A stretch of 10,399 nt of DNA. Source: Nitrospira sp. (GTDB lineage: Bacteria; Nitrospirota; Nitrospiria; Nitrospirales; Nitrospiraceae). Positions 1-6,683 of this stretch are shown in pieces; the stretch's first letter is position 1; each line of letters opens with the position of its first letter. Made by a program: the position numbers and the translations under genes. The notes under the pieces were generated by a model. The model was given only the letters and a program-made list of their open reading frames with translations. It ran no database searches and was not told where the DNA came from. The DNA is taken from contig JABMDH010000029.1 in NCBI GenBank assembly GCA_015904075.1, forward strand, positions 12,375 through 22,773, written 5' to 3'.

Positions 1-815
1 ACTGCGCGGCGATCCCTGAAACGTTGATTGAGAGTGAACTGTTCGGCCATGAGAAAGGGTCCTTTACCGGGGCCACCTCGATGAAGCGGGGGCAATTCGA
101 GCAGGCCGACGGTGGCACGCTGTTTCTCGATGAAATCGGGGACATGAGTCTGAATACGCAGGCCAAGGTGTTGCGGGCCTTGCAAGAGCAGCAGTTTACA
201 CGGGTGGGTGGCACCAAGTTGATGAAGGTGGATGTGCGGGTGCTGGCGGCATCGAACAAGGATCTGGAAAAAGAAATTCAGAAAGGGCATTTCCGCGAAG
301 ACCTGTATTACCGTCTCAACGTGGTGCCGGTCGTCGTTCCGTCGCTACGCGAACGACGGGACGATATTCCGGCGTTGGTCCGGCACTTCATGAAAATCCA
401 TGTCGAAGAGCAGGGGCTGCGGATGAAAGAGATTTCACCGGAGGCGATGGCTGTTCTGCAGCAATATGAGTGGCCGGGCAACATCCGTGAACTGCGGAAC
501 TTGATCGAGCGGCTGATGATCATGGTGCCGGGGCATGTCATCGAAGCCTCGCAAGCGGCTATGTCGATCCAGGGGCGTGCGGCCGGTCCGTCCGTCTCTT
601 CCAATTCAGGCGGCCAGGCTGCCAGTCCGCTCTTTGCCAAAGCCTACGATTCGCTGCGAGACGCGCGAAATGCCTTTGAGAAAGAATATATCGGTCGCAA
701 GCTTCGGGAGCACCACTGGAATATCTCGCGTACCGCGGAAGATCTGCAGATTGAACGAAGCCATCTGCACCGGAAAATTAAACTGCTGGATGTGGAGATG
801 AGGCCGGAAGGATGA
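1..815 (+). CDS. Sigma-54-dependent transcriptional activator, NtrC/NtrX type (5' end outside window)
   Basis: This is the C-terminal part of an enhancer-binding protein that remodels sigma-54 RNA polymerase with ATP. The frame is open from base 3 and the true start lies upstream. Counting from the TTG codon at 24 as residue 1, I see the sigma-54 contact loop GSFTGA (12-17, Ala replaced by Ser compared with the common GAFTGA), Walker [13 protein letters not shown] (30-41), sensor I around VLAASN (73-78), the arginine-finger region REDLYYRL (91-98), sensor [12 protein letters not shown] (150-159) and a Fis-type helix-turn-helix at about 217-255 ([20 protein letters not shown]). The HTH wording resembles NtrX more than NtrC. 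The Walker A motif and any receiver domain would be left of the window, so the signal sensed is unknown. It ends 6 bases before a long palindrome. Confidence 0.93.
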   Translation, partial: CAAIPETLIESELFGHEKGSFTGATSMKRGQFEQADGGTLFLDEIGDMSLNTQAKVLRALQEQQFTRVGGTKLMKVDVRVLAASNKDLEKEIQKGHFREDLYYRLNVVPVVVPSLRERRDDIPALVRHFMKIHVEEQGLRMKEISPEAMAVLQQYEWPGNIRELRNLIERLMIMVPGHVIEASQAAMSIQGRAAGPSVSSNSGGQAASPLFAKAYDSLRDARNAFEKEYIGRKLREHHWNISRTAEDLQIERSHLHRKIKLLDVEMRPEG

Positions 816-821
816 GGGGCG

Positions 822-995
822 CAGGGTGGCCGGTCTCCAGTTTCCTCGCGTCCGAAGCGCTGTCGTGGCGATTCGAGAAGTGGAAGCTTTCGGAAATTCC
901 CTCGCAGACTCAGTCAGTTTCCGCTTTCCTTCTCCTTGAATCAACGACAGCGGTGACGCTTCATCCGCGCAGTCAACCGGAGGCCGGCCACCCTG
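822..995. repeat. 174-base long imperfect palindrome with 17-base terminal inverted repeats
   Basis: The ends 822-838 and 979-995 are inverted repeats matching at 16 of 17 positions, the exception being a G-T wobble. Inside, nested in order, are CGCTGTCGT (858-866) with ACGACAGCG (944-952), GATTC (870-874) with GAATC (938-942), AGAAG (876-880) with CTTCT (929-933), and CGGAAA (891-896) with TTTCCG (918-923). A 21-base loop is left at 897-917. The whole segment can therefore fold on itself as DNA or RNA. The shape fits a miniature inverted-repeat element (MITE-like) or a structured intergenic RNA. I see no clear target-site duplication and no transposase. It lies 6 bases after the stop codon of the activator gene. 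Confidence 0.6.
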
Positions 996-1008
996 GCTAG
1001 AGGGGGAA

Positions 1009-1022
1009 CACTGCGCGCAGTG
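1009..1022. promoter_or_regulatory. Perfect 14-base palindrome, possible operator
   Basis: CACTGCGCGCAGTG is an exact palindrome in the purM upstream region, 65 bases before the possible -35 box. Dimeric repressors bind sites of this kind, but nothing identifies a protein for it and a palindrome of this length can occur by chance. Confidence 0.2.
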
Positions 1023-1086
1023 GGAAACGGTCCGCCGTCCCGTAATGTGAAAAGGGAAAGAGCATCGGAAGAGCGTGAACGCTTCG

Positions 1087-1116
1087 TTGACCTCCGGAAG
1101 ACCCCTCCGTTAAGAT
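1087..1116 (+). promoter_or_regulatory. Possible sigma-70-type promoter for purMN
   Basis: TTGACC (1087-1092, 5 of 6 to TTGACA) is followed after 18 bases by TAAGAT (1111-1116, 4 of 6 to TATAAT). A second weaker candidate starts with TTGACG at 1134. The site would leave a leader of roughly 100 bases before purM. An 8-base direct repeat overlaps the -10 region. Confidence 0.3.
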
Positions 1117-1221
1117 GCCCCTCCGAAGACAGGTTGACGCTACGGTGTTGGCTGAGAATGACTCTGATCGTTCCGGCTTCCCGCTCAACCTCAACCGCAA
1201 CCTCCCCGGTCTTGATTTGCC

Positions 1222-2259
1222 ATGACTACCTATCGTGAATCAGGTGTTGATATCGATGCGGGAGACGAGTTTGTCGATCGCATCAAGCCGCTCGTTCGTT
1301 CAACTTTCCGTCCCGAAGTACTGGCCGATCTGGGCGGGTTCGGCGGGTTGTTTGGCTTACGGGCCGATCGATACAAAGAGCCGGTGCTCGTGTCCGGAAC
1401 CGATGGCGTTGGGACCAAGCTGAAGATTGCGTTCATGATGGATCGGCACGATACGGTTGGCATCGATCTTGTCGCCATGTGTGTAAATGATATCGCGGTG
1501 AGTGGAGCGGAACCGCTGTTCTTTCTTGACTACTTTGCGACGGGTAAGTTGGCGGTGCCGAAGGCTCAGGATGTTGTCAAAGGAATCGCCGAAGGCTGTC
1601 GCCAAGCCGGATGTGCGTTGATCGGCGGAGAGACGGCGGAGATGCCGTCGATGTATGCAGACGGCGAGTACGATCTGGCTGGTTTCGCTGTCGGAGTCGT
1701 CGAGAAATCAAAAATTGTCGACGGCAAGACAATCAAGCCGGGCGACGCGATCATCGGGTTGGCGTCGACGGGACTCCATAGCAACGGCTATTCGCTGGCG
1801 CGTCGTGTGTTATTTGATCAGGCACAGTTCACGGTCACGAGCCGGTTGCCTGAACTCGATCGTCCGCTCGGCGAGGTGTTGCTGACACCGACCAGAATTT
1901 ATGCGAAGCAGATTCTCTCGCTTCTCCAAGAGTGTCCGGTCAAAGGGATTGCGCATATTACCGGCGGGGGCATTACGGAGAATTTGCCGCGTGTGTTTTC
2001 GGAAGGGGTGCGGGCCAGGATCAGCCGCACGGCGTGGCCGGTGCCGCCGATTTTTGAGGTGATAAGTCGTTTAGGGCAGGTCGATCGCGAAGAAATGTAT
2101 CGGGTGTTCAATATGGGAATCGGGGTGATTCTTGTGACGCCGTCTGATTCGGTGTCGGCCGTGCTTGCCGCTGCGGCGGCGCTGGGCGATCGGGGCTGGC
2201 AGATCGGAGAAATGACGTCATCAACCGGACAAGAGCCTGCGGTGGAGTATGTCGATTAA
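1222..2259 (+). CDS. purM: Phosphoribosylformylglycinamidine cyclo-ligase (AIR synthetase)
   Basis: This cytosolic enzyme closes the imidazole ring in purine synthesis, turning FGAM plus ATP into AIR. The 345-residue length is normal for PurM. Family motifs are present: [14 protein letters not shown] (58-71), [12 protein letters not shown] (80-91), [11 protein letters not shown] (135-145), [12 protein letters not shown] (184-195) and [14 protein letters not shown] (245-258). The ATG start gives the usual N-terminus ([14 protein letters not shown]) although no good Shine-Dalgarno sequence precedes it. The end overlaps purN by 11 bases, so the two are co-transcribed and probably translationally coupled. 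The fold is the same AIRS/PurM superfamily as ThiL further right in this window, but the sequences are clearly separate families. Confidence 0.97.
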   Translation: MTTYRESGVDIDAGDEFVDRIKPLVRSTFRPEVLADLGGFGGLFGLRADRYKEPVLVSGTDGVGTKLKIAFMMDRHDTVGIDLVAMCVNDIAVSGAEPLFFLDYFATGKLAVPKAQDVVKGIAEGCRQAGCALIGGETAEMPSMYADGEYDLAGFAVGVVEKSKIVDGKTIKPGDAIIGLASTGLHSNGYSLARRVLFDQAQFTVTSRLPELDRPLGEVLLTPTRIYAKQILSLLQECPVKGIAHITGGGITENLPRVFSEGVRARISRTAWPVPPIFEVISRLGQVDREEMYRVFNMGIGVILVTPSDSVSAVLAAAAALGDRGWQIGEMTSSTGQEPAVEYVD

Positions 2260-2923
2260 GCGAACGACTCCATTGCGCGTGGCAGTGCTGGTGTCAGGCC
2301 GCGGGTCAAACCTGCAAGCGGTGATCGATGCAATTGAAGCCGGGCAGGTTCACGCGACTATCGTGGCGGTCATCAGCAACAAGAAAGACGCGGTAGCGCT
2401 CGAGCGGGCTCGCAAACACGGTTTGCCGGACCTCTTCGTCGATCCCAAACCGTTTGTCGGGAAACCTGATAGCCGAGAGGCCTACGATCGCGCGTTACTC
2501 GACGTGCTTGAAAGGCACCATGTCGAATTGGTGTTATTGGCCGGTTACATGAAGATTGTGACCGCGGTGCTCGTCAATGCCTATGCCAACCGGATGATGA
2601 ATATTCACCCGTCGTTATTGCCGTCGTTTCCGGGCTTGGACGTACAGAAGAAAGCGATTGAGTGGGGTTGTAAGCTCGCCGGCTGTACGGTGCATTTCGT
2701 TACGGAAGGAGTCGATGAAGGGCCGATTATTCTGCAAGCGGCCGTGCCGATTCTCGACGACGACACGTCTGAAACCCTTGCGGCTCGAATTCTCGTCCAG
2801 GAACACAAAATTTATCCTAGCGCTGTGCAACTCTTCTCCGAGGGGCGGCTGCGTGTCGATGGCCGGCGCGTCCGTATCGACGGCGGCAAACCGGTAGGGG
2901 ACGCGGTCATCAGCCCGGCATAA
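2249..2923 (+). CDS. purN: Phosphoribosylglycinamide formyltransferase, folate-dependent
   Basis: PurN transfers a formyl group from 10-formyl-tetrahydrofolate to GAR, giving FGAR, two steps before PurM in the pathway. The 224-residue protein shows the nucleotide-binding SGRGSNLQ (16-23) and the catalytic set expected from E. coli PurN (Asn106, His108, Asp144), here Asn118 and His120 in [12 protein letters not shown] and Asp156 in EGVDEGPI. The start at 2249 lies inside the end of purM; GGTGGAG sits immediately before it, too close for an ideal ribosome site, so coupling to purM translation is likely. A start at the TTG or GTG codons near 2273-2279 would also keep the Rossmann core. The protein is slightly longer than E. 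coli PurN at both ends. Confidence 0.96.
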   Translation: MSIKRTTPLRVAVLVSGRGSNLQAVIDAIEAGQVHATIVAVISNKKDAVALERARKHGLPDLFVDPKPFVGKPDSREAYDRALLDVLERHHVELVLLAGYMKIVTAVLVNAYANRMMNIHPSLLPSFPGLDVQKKAIEWGCKLAGCTVHFVTEGVDEGPIILQAAVPILDDDTSETLAARILVQEHKIYPSAVQLFSEGRLRVDGRRVRIDGGKPVGDAVISPA

Positions 2924-3021
2924 TCTGTATTGCCTTCTTGAGTGTGACCACGCGACCTCCCTCGTCTTCTGCCGGTTGCATGTGGTCTCGGCGTGGTTGT
3001 TGCGTGTGTGCCAGCAATCCG

Positions 3022-3393
3022 CTAGTTCGGCGAGATGCCTAGTCCTCCCAGCAGCGGCATCAGGCTCTCTTCATCTGGCCCGGTGCCGTCTTTTGTGGCG
3101 GTACTAATGTCATCCAGAAGTTGGTCTGCTTCCGGGTTGAGCTGTTTGAGCTTTTCTGCAAGACGACCGGACATCAGTCCTTGTTTGACCTCCGCGTCCG
3201 TTAATTTTCCATCCTTGATTCCCTGTTGAAGCATCTGTGCTAATGCCTGAACTTTGGCCAGGACATCGGGAGGCATCCCGTTCAAGATTTTGGTGGCGTC
3301 TTGTTGTCCAGCGCCAAGTTGAGCATAGGCAGGGACTCCCAGCCCAAATGACAACATGAGCGGCGATTTCCAGTGAAGAAGCGTGGGCCGCAT
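3022..3393 (-). CDS. Small secreted or periplasmic protein of unknown function with a rebuilt N-terminus
   Basis: I do not recognise the family. The mature part (after about residue 25) is helical and charged and rich in Lys, Asp, Gln and Leu; one segment, KDGKLTDAEV, looks like a decayed EF-hand loop lacking the first acidic residues. Residues 13-26 (MLSFGLGVPAYAQL) look like the end of a signal peptide with AYA before the cleavage site. The first 11-12 codons (MRPTLLHWKSP) lie in antisense sequence of the duplicated relic that begins at 3361, so the original start was probably lost. Two starts are possible: 3393, giving 123 residues and an n-region with Arg and Lys, or 3357, giving 111 residues and a very short signal sequence. 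No good ribosome site precedes either. It converges with purN. Confidence 0.6.
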   Translation of the reverse strand: MRPTLLHWKSPLMLSFGLGVPAYAQLGAGQQDATKILNGMPPDVLAKVQALAQMLQQGIKDGKLTDAEVKQGLMSGRLAEKLKQLNPEADQLLDDISTATKDGTGPDEESLMPLLGGLGISPN

Positions 3394-3486
3394 TTTCCGA
3401 CAGAGGAACAGCGAACTGCCATGAAAATACGGAAAACCTATCTGATCGAGAACCAGCCGGCACAGCCGACAAGCGTTGCAGTGTAG
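3361..3486 (+). pseudogene. 3' relic of the Cys/His membrane-protein gene
   Basis: These 126 bases encode the last 41 residues and the stop of the protein complete at 5743-6519. In frame they read RRFPVKKRGPHFPT and then on to QPTSVAV, with 4 substitutions in 41 residues (V to E, L to I, S to N, M to T). There is no frameshift. Everything upstream of this point in the gene is gone, and the sequence to the left belongs to the minus-strand secreted-protein gene. There is no start signal, so it is a dead fragment, but its antisense strand now supplies the start of the neighbour. Confidence 0.9.
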
Positions 3487-4905
3487 CTAGTAATTCGATT
3501 CCAGGCTTGATGGTGCTTTGTTCAGAATGGTTGCCGCGGCACGGGAAAGCGCGGCGTCGTGAGCATGGTCGTGCGAATAGATTCGAAATTGGACCAGCCT
3601 GGTCGGCAAGAGATCCAAGAATTCTTCCAGTGGCTCCGTCGATACCTGTTTGGTTCCCGGATCATAGACATAGAGTGGATTGCCGCGCCGGTCTTTTGGG
3701 TCGGGGCGTGGATCGAGCGGCGCCATATCGACACGAAATTCCAACCCCCTCAATGCTTTCGGTAATTCTTTCGCGATCTGTTGTGCAAATTCCTGGTGGC
3801 TAGGGAAGGCCATCCCTCGCTCCTGTCCTTTTTCCTTCAGCGACGTACTGTAGGCCATCTTCCATTTCACGTCACGGTCCAAAATTCGTCCCCACTCATC
3901 TCCCAGCCGGCGGCGCGATTTCAGACTGGTCCGCTTCCAGCCTCTGACTTCTTCCAGGAGAGACCAATCCGTGAGTCTGCAATAGGCATCCATGTGTTTG
4001 CCCGGGTTGCGTGGGAAGATCAACTTCATGGTTTCGCCGAAAATGTCGCGCAGGTGAATGTCAATTGCTCTGGTGGTGCGGTGAAAGTAGACGTTGGAAT
4101 ACAGGTACATCCGAGTGTTGAGGAACATTTGCAGGGCCGGAAGCCCGGTCTTGTGAATGGTAAAGCCCTTGTCGGTCACGATCGTATAGTGAATCAGTCT
4201 TGTCAGATCGACGGGTCCGACGGCCACACCGCACATGTATGAATCCCGCAAGACGTAATCCAGATTGTCTCCCGTATAACTGCCGGAGATAACGGGTTGG
4301 AGCAGGTTCAGCCAACGTGGAAGCCGTGAATTGTCCTTTCCCTTCTCCTTGAGGATCAGATGCGCCACCTGGTCGGGATCCAGCTCTTCTCCCTTGGCAA
4401 AGGGGCCAGAAGGGCTGCGGCGGATCTTTTTGATGATGGGTCCCAGATACTCTCGAATGATGATCTGTCCTAACTTTTCATGCGTGAGATGGAACCCATG
4501 GAGAAAGTTTTCATCGAAGAAATGGCAAAACGGGCCGTGGCCGATATCGTGAACGAGCGCTGTGACACGCAGCAGCTCTTCGACATAGTTGGCCGAAGGC
4601 ACGTCTTTCACAGTTTTTTTAAGGAAGGGGTAGAGATGCCGGGCGAATCGCCCGGCTACGTGCATTGTGCCGAGTGAGTGCACAAACCGGGTGTGTTCAG
4701 CTGAGGGATAGACCCACCGGGCGCTTTGCAGTTGATAGATGTAGCGCAGCCGTTGGACCCAGGGTGAATCGATCAGATCTTTCTCGGTGCGTTCATGGGG
4801 ATCGGGGTCGGCATAGGGAACCGTGAACGAGACGTACCGGTGAATGGGATCGGCAATCAAGGCCGATCCGTCATAGGGCGCGTTTGATTGTTCTGATGAA
4901 ATCAT
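3487..4905 (-). CDS. HD-domain phosphohydrolase, dNTPase/SAMHD1-like superfamily (copy 1)
   Basis: The 472-residue protein belongs to the HD superfamily of metal-dependent phosphohydrolases of the YdhJ/COG1078 type. The metal-binding set is complete: His76 in HTRFVHSLG, His119-Asp120 in ALVHDIGHGPF, and Asp213 in DNLDYVLRD, with Tyr217 and Asp221 placed like the nucleotide-site residues of SAMHD1 (correspondence recalled, not computed). A nucleotide triphosphohydrolase role is plausible; the substrate is not known. It lies 14 bases after DUF2062 copy 1 on the same strand, with a hairpin in the gap and no close ribosome site, so coupled translation is likely. Its stop directly abuts the stop of the plus-strand relic. 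It differs from copy 2 at 8 residues only. I chose the start shared by both copies (MISSEQSN). Confidence 0.93.
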   Translation of the reverse strand: MISSEQSNAPYDGSALIADPIHRYVSFTVPYADPDPHERTEKDLIDSPWVQRLRYIYQLQSARWVYPSAEHTRFVHSLGTMHVAGRFARHLYPFLKKTVKDVPSANYVEELLRVTALVHDIGHGPFCHFFDENFLHGFHLTHEKLGQIIIREYLGPIIKKIRRSPSGPFAKGEELDPDQVAHLILKEKGKDNSRLPRWLNLLQPVISGSYTGDNLDYVLRDSYMCGVAVGPVDLTRLIHYTIVTDKGFTIHKTGLPALQMFLNTRMYLYSNVYFHRTTRAIDIHLRDIFGETMKLIFPRNPGKHMDAYCRLTDWSLLEEVRGWKRTSLKSRRRLGDEWGRILDRDVKWKMAYSTSLKEKGQERGMAFPSHQEFAQQIAKELPKALRGLEFRVDMAPLDPRPDPKDRRGNPLYVYDPGTKQVSTEPLEEFLDLLPTRLVQFRIYSHDHAHDAALSRAAATILNKAPSSLESNY

Positions 4906-4907
4906 GA

Positions 4908-4931
4908 CAGGTGAGCATCTTAGCCCACCTG
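4908..4931. promoter_or_regulatory. Intercistronic hairpin between DUF2062 and HD genes, copy 1
   Basis: CAGGTGAGC (4908-4916) and GCCCACCTG (4923-4931) pair over 9 positions with one wobble around a 6-base loop that contains the DUF2062 stop codon. On the coding (minus) strand the stem includes an AGGTGGG sequence that would otherwise resemble a ribosome site for the HD gene. A related, weaker hairpin sits at 8140-8163 in copy 2. Confidence 0.35.
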
Positions 4932-5435
4932 ATCGTGGGGCGGCAATGGCGGGGTGGTTGAGACACCGAGTGAGGGGCGGTATCTGAGGAGCAGTCGATA
5001 GGCAATCGGGTACGAGACCAGCGCACCAATCACGCTCAAGACCAATCCACCGAACGCGAATGGAACGAGGTAGGGAGCGATTTGTTGGTAGATGCCATCG
5101 AAACTGAGGTCATCCCAGTTGAAGGTTGGCGTCTCCGTTCGTCCCAACAACCAGGCTCCGGTCCAATAAGTGGCTCCGAGAATAGGCACGATGGTCCAGG
5201 GGTTGTTGACAAAGGCTCCGGCCAGCAAGGCCAGAAAATTGAGGCCGAAGAGCCACGTGCAAAAGACGACCATGGCCGTATGCAGCCCATAGGCTGGAGA
5301 AAATGCGATGAAAACGCCCACGGCAAATGCCAACGCAGTCCGTTGTGGCGGTTCTTGGAGGTGGAGTACTTGACGCAGCAAGGCCTGGAACGATCGGCTG
5401 CGCGAAGTTGGAGAAGGGCTGCTTTGATCGGACAT
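4920..5435 (-). CDS. DUF2062 integral membrane protein (copy 1)
   Basis: A 171-residue inner-membrane protein of the DUF2062 family, whose function is not established. Hydrophobic segments lie at about 34-47, 51-75, 80-97 and 121-150, and the family-like NNPWT motif is at 77-81. The C-terminus is Pro-rich. I start it at 5435 (MSDQSSPS) because copy 2 starts at the equivalent base and because the frame upstream of this point overlaps a thiL relic read in another frame; an in-frame start at 5573 would add 46 residues with no counterpart. The start overlaps the thiL-relic stop as TGATG. The HD gene follows 14 bases later. Copy 1 differs from copy 2 at 19 of 171 residues, mostly at the termini and as conservative swaps in membrane segments. 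Confidence 0.87.
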   Translation of the reverse strand: MSDQSSPSPTSRSRSFQALLRQVLHLQEPPQRTALAFAVGVFIAFSPAYGLHTAMVVFCTWLFGLNFLALLAGAFVNNPWTIVPILGATYWTGAWLLGRTETPTFNWDDLSFDGIYQQIAPYLVPFAFGGLVLSVIGALVSYPIAYRLLLRYRPSLGVSTTPPLPPHDQVG

Positions 5436-5486
5436 CAGTGGAAGTGTTCGTAGCTGGTCATAGGAATCGGCCGCATCGCGCCGTCG
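5435..5486 (-). pseudogene. 3' relic of thiL
   Basis: Read on the minus strand, these bases encode DGAMRPIPMTSYEHFH and a stop, identical to the last 16 residues of the complete ThiL at 8667-9713. Similarity ends exactly at 5486. The stop overlaps the DUF2062 start (TGATG; TAATG in copy 2). The frame stays open upstream to an ATG at 5524, making a 29-residue chimeric small open frame. Confidence 0.9.
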
Positions 5487-5524
5487 GTGATGACTCTCCT
5501 CTTGATGAATAGTGACCAATACAT
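5435..5524 (-). CDS. Possible 29-codon small open frame made of new sequence plus the thiL tail
   Basis: An ATG at 5524 reads MYWSLFIKRRVIT and continues in frame into the thiL relic, ending in TGATG at the DUF2062 start. If translated it would keep the stop-start coupling that DUF2062 has with thiL in copy 2. No clear ribosome site precedes the ATG, so this may be only a chance frame. Confidence 0.2.
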   Translation of the reverse strand: MYWSLFIKRRVITDGAMRPIPMTSYEHFH

Positions 5525-5742
5525 AACAGGATAGGGATCTGTTCATGGGAAGGTGATGCAGGATCCCTGCCACTTGATGCGGGCTGAGGACGCCATGGCC
5601 TTTGATGAGTTGCGGGGAACACTGGCTGTATGATTTAGAGGGAAGTGACTGACTCTGTTAGGAAATAGTGAATTTTGTAGGAGATCAAAATGACTGTTGC
5701 TATCCTCATGCCAGCATGTCTTGTCATGGATGAGGAACGGGT
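5436..5742. other. 307-base divergent intergenic region between DUF2062 copy 1 and the Cys/His protein gene
   Basis: It begins with the thiL relic (to 5486). The rest (5487-5742) is unique in the window. It must hold promoters for the rightward gene and, if copy 1 is expressed, for the leftward DUF2062-HD pair. A -10-like TATGAT lies at 5629-5634 on the plus strand, without a good -35 at the right distance. A short hairpin GCAGG-ATC-CCTGC occurs around 5560-5572. A small open frame with a strong ribosome site starts at 5690. I see no convincing leftward promoter. Confidence 0.5.
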
Positions 5743-5767
5743 ATGCTCGAGGGGATTCACTTTCTAG
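5690..5767 (+). CDS. Possible 25-residue leader peptide overlapping the next gene
   Basis: A strong Shine-Dalgarno AGGAG (5679-5683) stands 6 bases before an ATG that opens a 25-codon frame (MTVAILMPACLVMDEERVCS, then five more residues, TAG at 5765-5767). It overlaps the first 25 bases of the 258-residue gene in a different frame and covers that gene's own ribosome site. The layout suggests translational coupling or a regulatory leader. The peptide resembles no family known to me. Confidence 0.35.
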   Translation: MTVAILMPACLVMDEERVCSRGFTF

Positions 5768-6519
5768 ACGTGACACCATACTTGGTGGCCATTCTTGGAC
5801 TGTTGGTTATCTGGCAGTATTATCAATTGCAAATCATGACCGGGCGGATTTTGGCCGTCGATATCTTCGACCGTTCCGGTATCCGCATGTACATCTATGT
5901 GACGCCGGATGACGACAGCCGGTGTGAGGTCTGTGCCCGGGCACATGGGCGGGTATTTCTGCCGTCACAGGTGGCCAAGAACGGGTTTCCCCCCCTGGAT
6001 GAGAGATGCAAGGGATCGATTCCCTGTCCCGGTGTGTTGGTGGGATTGTATGGAGCCTGGCTGGAGGCGCGAGCAGTCATGGAACGGGTGCGGACGAACG
6101 CCAAAAATGGTGGGATAGCACTGTCCCCTGAAGATCTGCGGGCGTTGGTGAATGGGCAATGGGAGCAGAGTATCAGCGCCGACACCGATCGGCTGGGGAT
6201 TCACATGATCGAAGCGGTCTGCTACGAGAAGATCAATCAAGCCGTGTCTATTGCCGGATATCGCTATGTGATCAGCGAAGTGAAAGAAGTACGGCATCTC
6301 CTGCTGCTTGTTCCTGCCTATCTTCGGCTCTCACTGCTCCTGGTTCGTTCCGGAGCGACGAAGGACGCGCGTGAGGTCATTGAGCGGTTTGAACGGCGAT
6401 TTCCAGTGAAGAAGCGTGGGCCGCATTTTCCGACAGTGGAACAGCGGACTGCCATGAAAATACGGAAAACCTATCTGCTCGAGAGCCAGCCGGCCCAGCC
6501 GATGAGTGTTGCCGTGTAG
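5743..6519 (+). CDS. Unknown membrane-anchored protein with a Cys/His cluster
   Basis: I do not recognise a named family. The 258-residue protein starts with one membrane segment (about 11-28, PYLVAILGLLVIWQYYQL), so most of it should be on one side of the inner membrane. Next comes a cluster Cys61-x2-Cys64-x3-His68 followed by Cys89 and Cys95, within DSRCEVCARAHGR and LDERCKGSIPCPG. This resembles a zinc site, and the spacing and the GxPPL..RCxG wording recall the C-terminal part of phage Mu gpF-like head morphogenesis domains, a loose resemblance only. The second half (about 150-220) is helical and TPR-like, and the tail is basic. A good ribosome site GAGGA (5732-5736) supports the start. 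It converges with the HD copy 2 gene. Its last 41 codons occur again as a relic at 3361-3486. Confidence 0.8.
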   Translation: MLEGIHFLDVTPYLVAILGLLVIWQYYQLQIMTGRILAVDIFDRSGIRMYIYVTPDDDSRCEVCARAHGRVFLPSQVAKNGFPPLDERCKGSIPCPGVLVGLYGAWLEARAVMERVRTNAKNGGIALSPEDLRALVNGQWEQSISADTDRLGIHMIEAVCYEKINQAVSIAGYRYVISEVKEVRHLLLLVPAYLRLSLLLVRSGATKDAREVIERFERRFPVKKRGPHFPTVEQRTAMKIRKTYLLESQPAQPMSVAV

Positions 6520-6683
6520 TCCTCGCCCGCAGTATTCGCGAGCACGTCTGCGCAGACTCCACGCGTCGCTCGTGACGCGTATCTCGCACAGAAGATGCGA
6601 TCCCTGTCTCTCCCGTCCTGTGCTTCGCAGACACACACATTCACGTAACCGAATTCACGACGAACGGTCACGAATCATGCGGG
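6520..6683. repeat. 164-base structured segment between convergent genes, absent from copy 1
   Basis: In copy 1 the two convergent stop codons touch; here 164 bases separate them. Near its ends are inverted repeats GCCCGCAGTATTCG (6525-6538) and CGAATCATGCGGGC (6671-6684), matching at 12 of 14. Inside are a palindrome GTCTGCGCAGAC (6546-6557), a hairpin ACGCGTC/GACGCGT with a 6-base loop (6561-6580) and a hairpin TCGCA/TGCGA with a 7-base loop (6584-6600). It has no T-run, so a classical terminator is not evident. It could be a small mobile repeat or an intergenic region lost from copy 1. No clean target duplication is seen. Confidence 0.55.

Larger units (their letters stand above)
816..1221. 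other. 406-base intergenic region between the activator gene and purM
   Basis: No convincing gene is seen here. Short open frames exist on both strands but lack coding character and run through the palindrome. The left half is filled by the imperfect palindrome 822-995. The right half holds a perfect 14-base palindrome (1009-1022, CACTGCGCGCAGTG), a small hairpin at 1072-1083 (AGCGT/ACGCT), a possible sigma-70-type promoter (1087-1116) and an 8-base direct repeat CCCCTCCG at 1102-1109 and 1118-1125. These suggest that purM has its own promoter rather than being read through from the activator gene. Confidence 0.6.
3361..5486. repeat. Copy 1 of a duplicated block (relic + HD gene + DUF2062 gene + thiL relic)
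   Basis: This block matches 6394-8718 in the same orientation. Alignment begins at CGGCGATTTCCAG (3361, equal to 6394) and ends at the CCGTCG ending at 5486 (equal to 8718); beyond these points the two sequences differ. Compared with copy 2 it lacks 164 bases after the stop codon of the plus-strand gene and 35 bases at the HD start. In a 126-base stretch at the left end of the HD gene I count 10 base differences, so the copies are not an assembly echo of one locus. Confidence 0.9.

Noticed and set aside
812..1000. 62-codon open frame after the activator gene
   Set aside because: It is made almost entirely of the imperfect palindrome and has no ribosome site or recognisable motif.
2946..2997. 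Inverted repeats (ACCACGC/GCGTGGT and GACCAC/GTGGTC) as a terminator between purN and the convergent small gene
   Set aside because: Stems of 6-7 bases with loops of 30 or more bases and no T-run; too weak to annotate.
3781..4242. 153-codon plus-strand open frame
   Set aside because: It is antisense to the HD copy 1 gene, whose protein is conserved in two copies with mostly silent changes; no coding evidence for the plus frame.
4920..5573. A longer DUF2062 copy 1 of 217 residues starting at 5573
   Set aside because: The extra 46 residues have no counterpart in copy 2, and the region upstream of 5435 is a thiL relic read in another frame.
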